Assembly: GCA_937903155.1 (NCBI GenBank)
Contig: CALCZU010000141.1
Coordinates: 1-14,602 of the forward strand
DNA length: 14,602 nt
Direction: 5' to 3'
From: an uncultured Bdellovibrionales bacterium
Lineage (GTDB): Bacteria > Bdellovibrionota > FAC87 > UBA2466
In this document: positions 13,794 through 14,602 of the stretch, in pieces
Layout: each line of letters begins with the position of its first letter
How positions within the stretch are numbered: the stretch's first letter is position 1
Program-made: the position numbers and the translations under genes
The notes under the pieces: generated by a model
Databases searched by the model: none
What the model saw: the letters and a program-made list of their open reading frames with translations, nothing else
What the model was told of the DNA's origin: nothing

Positions 13794-14186
13794 ATGGGTA
13801 AAAAACCCGCAGCCAAAGCTCAAGAAGAAGCAAAAAAACAAGAAACAACGACGGCCAAAAAAGCCCCGAAGGCCCCCGAGCCTGAGGCGAGTCACCACGC
13901 TCATCACGCGTCTTCAAAGCCTCGTGAAGAACAGTCATGCAAAATTAAGAAATGCAAACGCGGGTATAAAGCGAAAGGCTATTGCACTTTTCACTACAAA
14001 GAGTGGAGAAACGGCAAATTCGGATTAGCTCGTTACAAAACCTGCGGGCAGATGGATTGTCGGAAACCTATGACAGTCAATCGTCATGGTTATTGCGAAG
14101 ACCATTACCAAAATATTTACGTTAAAGGAAACTCTCCCAAGCCTGTTCAGGTTGAAGAGAAGAAAAAAGAAGAATCCGCAGCGTAA
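13794..14186 (+). CDS. Double zinc-knuckle 'vegetative protein'-like basic protein
   Basis: The 130-residue protein has three parts: a lysine/alanine-rich disordered head (1-45, with HHAHH at 34-38), a core with two tandem C-x4-C-x9/11-C-x2-H knuckles (C49, C54, C64, H67 and C84, C89, C101, H104), and a Lys/Glu-rich tail. The knuckle spacing resembles CCCH units seen in small bacterial 'vegetative proteins' and in WRKY19-like plant proteins; nucleic-acid or protein binding is plausible and unproven. The ribosome site AGGAGGA (13784-13790) is nearly perfect, though close to the ATG, suggesting high expression. A strong terminator follows, so it is monocistronic. Confidence 0.85.
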   Translation: MGKKPAAKAQEEAKKQETTTAKKAPKAPEPEASHHAHHASSKPREEQSCKIKKCKRGYKAKGYCTFHYKEWRNGKFGLARYKTCGQMDCRKPMTVNRHGYCEDHYQNIYVKGNSPKPVQVEEKKKEESAA

Positions 14187-14210
14187 GACAAACTTATTTT
14201 TATCTCATTC

Positions 14211-14243
14211 ACAGGCTATCCTCCCGGATAGCCTGTTTTTTTT
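14211..14243 (+). terminator. Rho-independent terminator of the zinc-knuckle gene
   Basis: ACAGGCTATCC (14211-14221) pairs perfectly with GGATAGCCTGT (14226-14236) around TCCC, and the run of eight T begins at the last stem base. Textbook structure. Confidence 0.95.
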
Positions 14244-14300
14244 GTCACAAATTAATAACCAACTGCGTCTCATTCAGGAGATGCCCCTCTTCCCACCTTC

Positions 14301-14309
14301 TGTTAGACT
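14301..14309 (+). promoter_or_regulatory. Extended -10 promoter of the ExbB/TolQ-like gene
   Basis: TGTTAGACT: a TGn element and TAGACT (4/6). It differs by one base from the element before the PBP1A gene (TGTTATACT). Transcription would start near 14316 and include the AAGGAG ribosome site. Confidence 0.4.
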
Positions 14310-14338
14310 AAAGAACACACGATCCTACAAGGAGAACT

Positions 14339-14602
14339 ATGCAGACAAATTTCGGACAACTCTTTTTACAAGGCGGCTGGGTGATGTGGCCCCTTTTGAC
14401 TTTTTCGGTCCTTACTTGGGCCGTGATTTTAGAACGTGCTTACGTTCTTTTAACCCTACGTCCGAAATTAAATCGTATCGGTCAAACGCTTTTACACAGT
14501 TTAAAATCGGGTGACACTCAAACAGCGAAACAAATTCTGCATCAAGAAAAACCTCAGGTTGCGGAAGTTTTTTTAAATGTCATAGACAATAAGAAAAACA
14601 AA
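14339..14602 (+). CDS. MotA/TolQ/ExbB-family proton channel subunit (N-terminal 88 residues)
   Basis: The ATG at 14339 follows AAGGAGAAC with good spacing. The visible part, MQTNFGQLFLQGGWVMWPLLTFSVLTWAVILERAYVLL, is the first membrane segment and 'ER' boundary typical of ExbB and TolQ, followed by a cytoplasmic stretch. The conserved channel domain lies beyond the window, so ExbB, TolQ and MotA-like members cannot be told apart; the short N-terminus favours ExbB/TolQ. These proteins form a proton-driven motor with ExbD/TolR partners, which would be expected just downstream. Confidence 0.85.
   Translation, partial: MQTNFGQLFLQGGWVMWPLLTFSVLTWAVILERAYVLLTLRPKLNRIGQTLLHSLKSGDTQTAKQILHQEKPQVAEVFLNVIDNKKNK

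Overview
The window is an ordinary-looking piece of a free-living Gram-negative chromosome. GC content is roughly mid-40s %, genes are dense, and many products are exported. The gene set would fit Bdellovibrionota or another 'deltaproteobacterial' lineage: a class A penicillin-binding protein, acpP-fabF-rpiB-glyA-nusB-hflX, a PEP-synthase/PPDK regulatory kinase, a CCCH-knuckle 'vegetative protein' and an ExbB/TolQ-type channel. That assignment is an inference from gene content, not from a marker gene. I saw no tRNA, rRNA, CRISPR array, insertion sequence or prophage gene.

Layout. (1) 1-1901, minus: C-terminally cut penicillin-binding protein 1A. (2) 2032-3962, plus: an accessory-looking stretch. 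It holds a 63-residue ribbon-helix-helix protein, about 480 bp without a gene that contain a compact RNA-like fold (2528-2618), an exported protein of unknown function with a phosphoribosyltransferase-like signature, and a structured tail ending in a strong terminator. (3) 3975-5454, minus: the PpsR-type regulatory kinase/phosphotransferase and an exported two-repeat beta protein, separated by a hairpin terminator. (4) 5598-5921 plus and 5922-7004 minus: two exported proteins converging with no spacer. The second has a degraded Fic-like motif. (5) 12404 down to 7090, minus: one tight operon, acpP-fabF-rpiB-glyA-nusB-unknown-hflX, with four 4-8 bp start/stop overlaps. (6) 12541-13227 plus: family 5 uracil-DNA glycosylase, overlapping tail to tail with a minus-strand NTF2-like lipoprotein. 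(7) 13794-14186 plus: double zinc-knuckle protein with a textbook terminator. (8) 14339-end plus: start of a proton-channel subunit.

The main operon joins fatty-acid synthesis (acpP, fabF) to pentose phosphate (rpiB), one-carbon metabolism (glyA), rRNA antitermination (nusB) and ribosome-associated GTPase activity (hflX). It is a growth-linked housekeeping unit driven from one extended -10 promoter in front of acpP. The PpsR homologue implies a PPDK or PEP synthase elsewhere in the genome.

The most interesting points are non-standard: the candidate structured RNA at 2528-2618, the pseudoknot-capable tail at 3825-3962, the exported proteins with PRTase-like and Fic-like signatures, and a recurring promoter geometry in which the predicted transcription start falls on or within a few bases of the ATG (leaderless messages).
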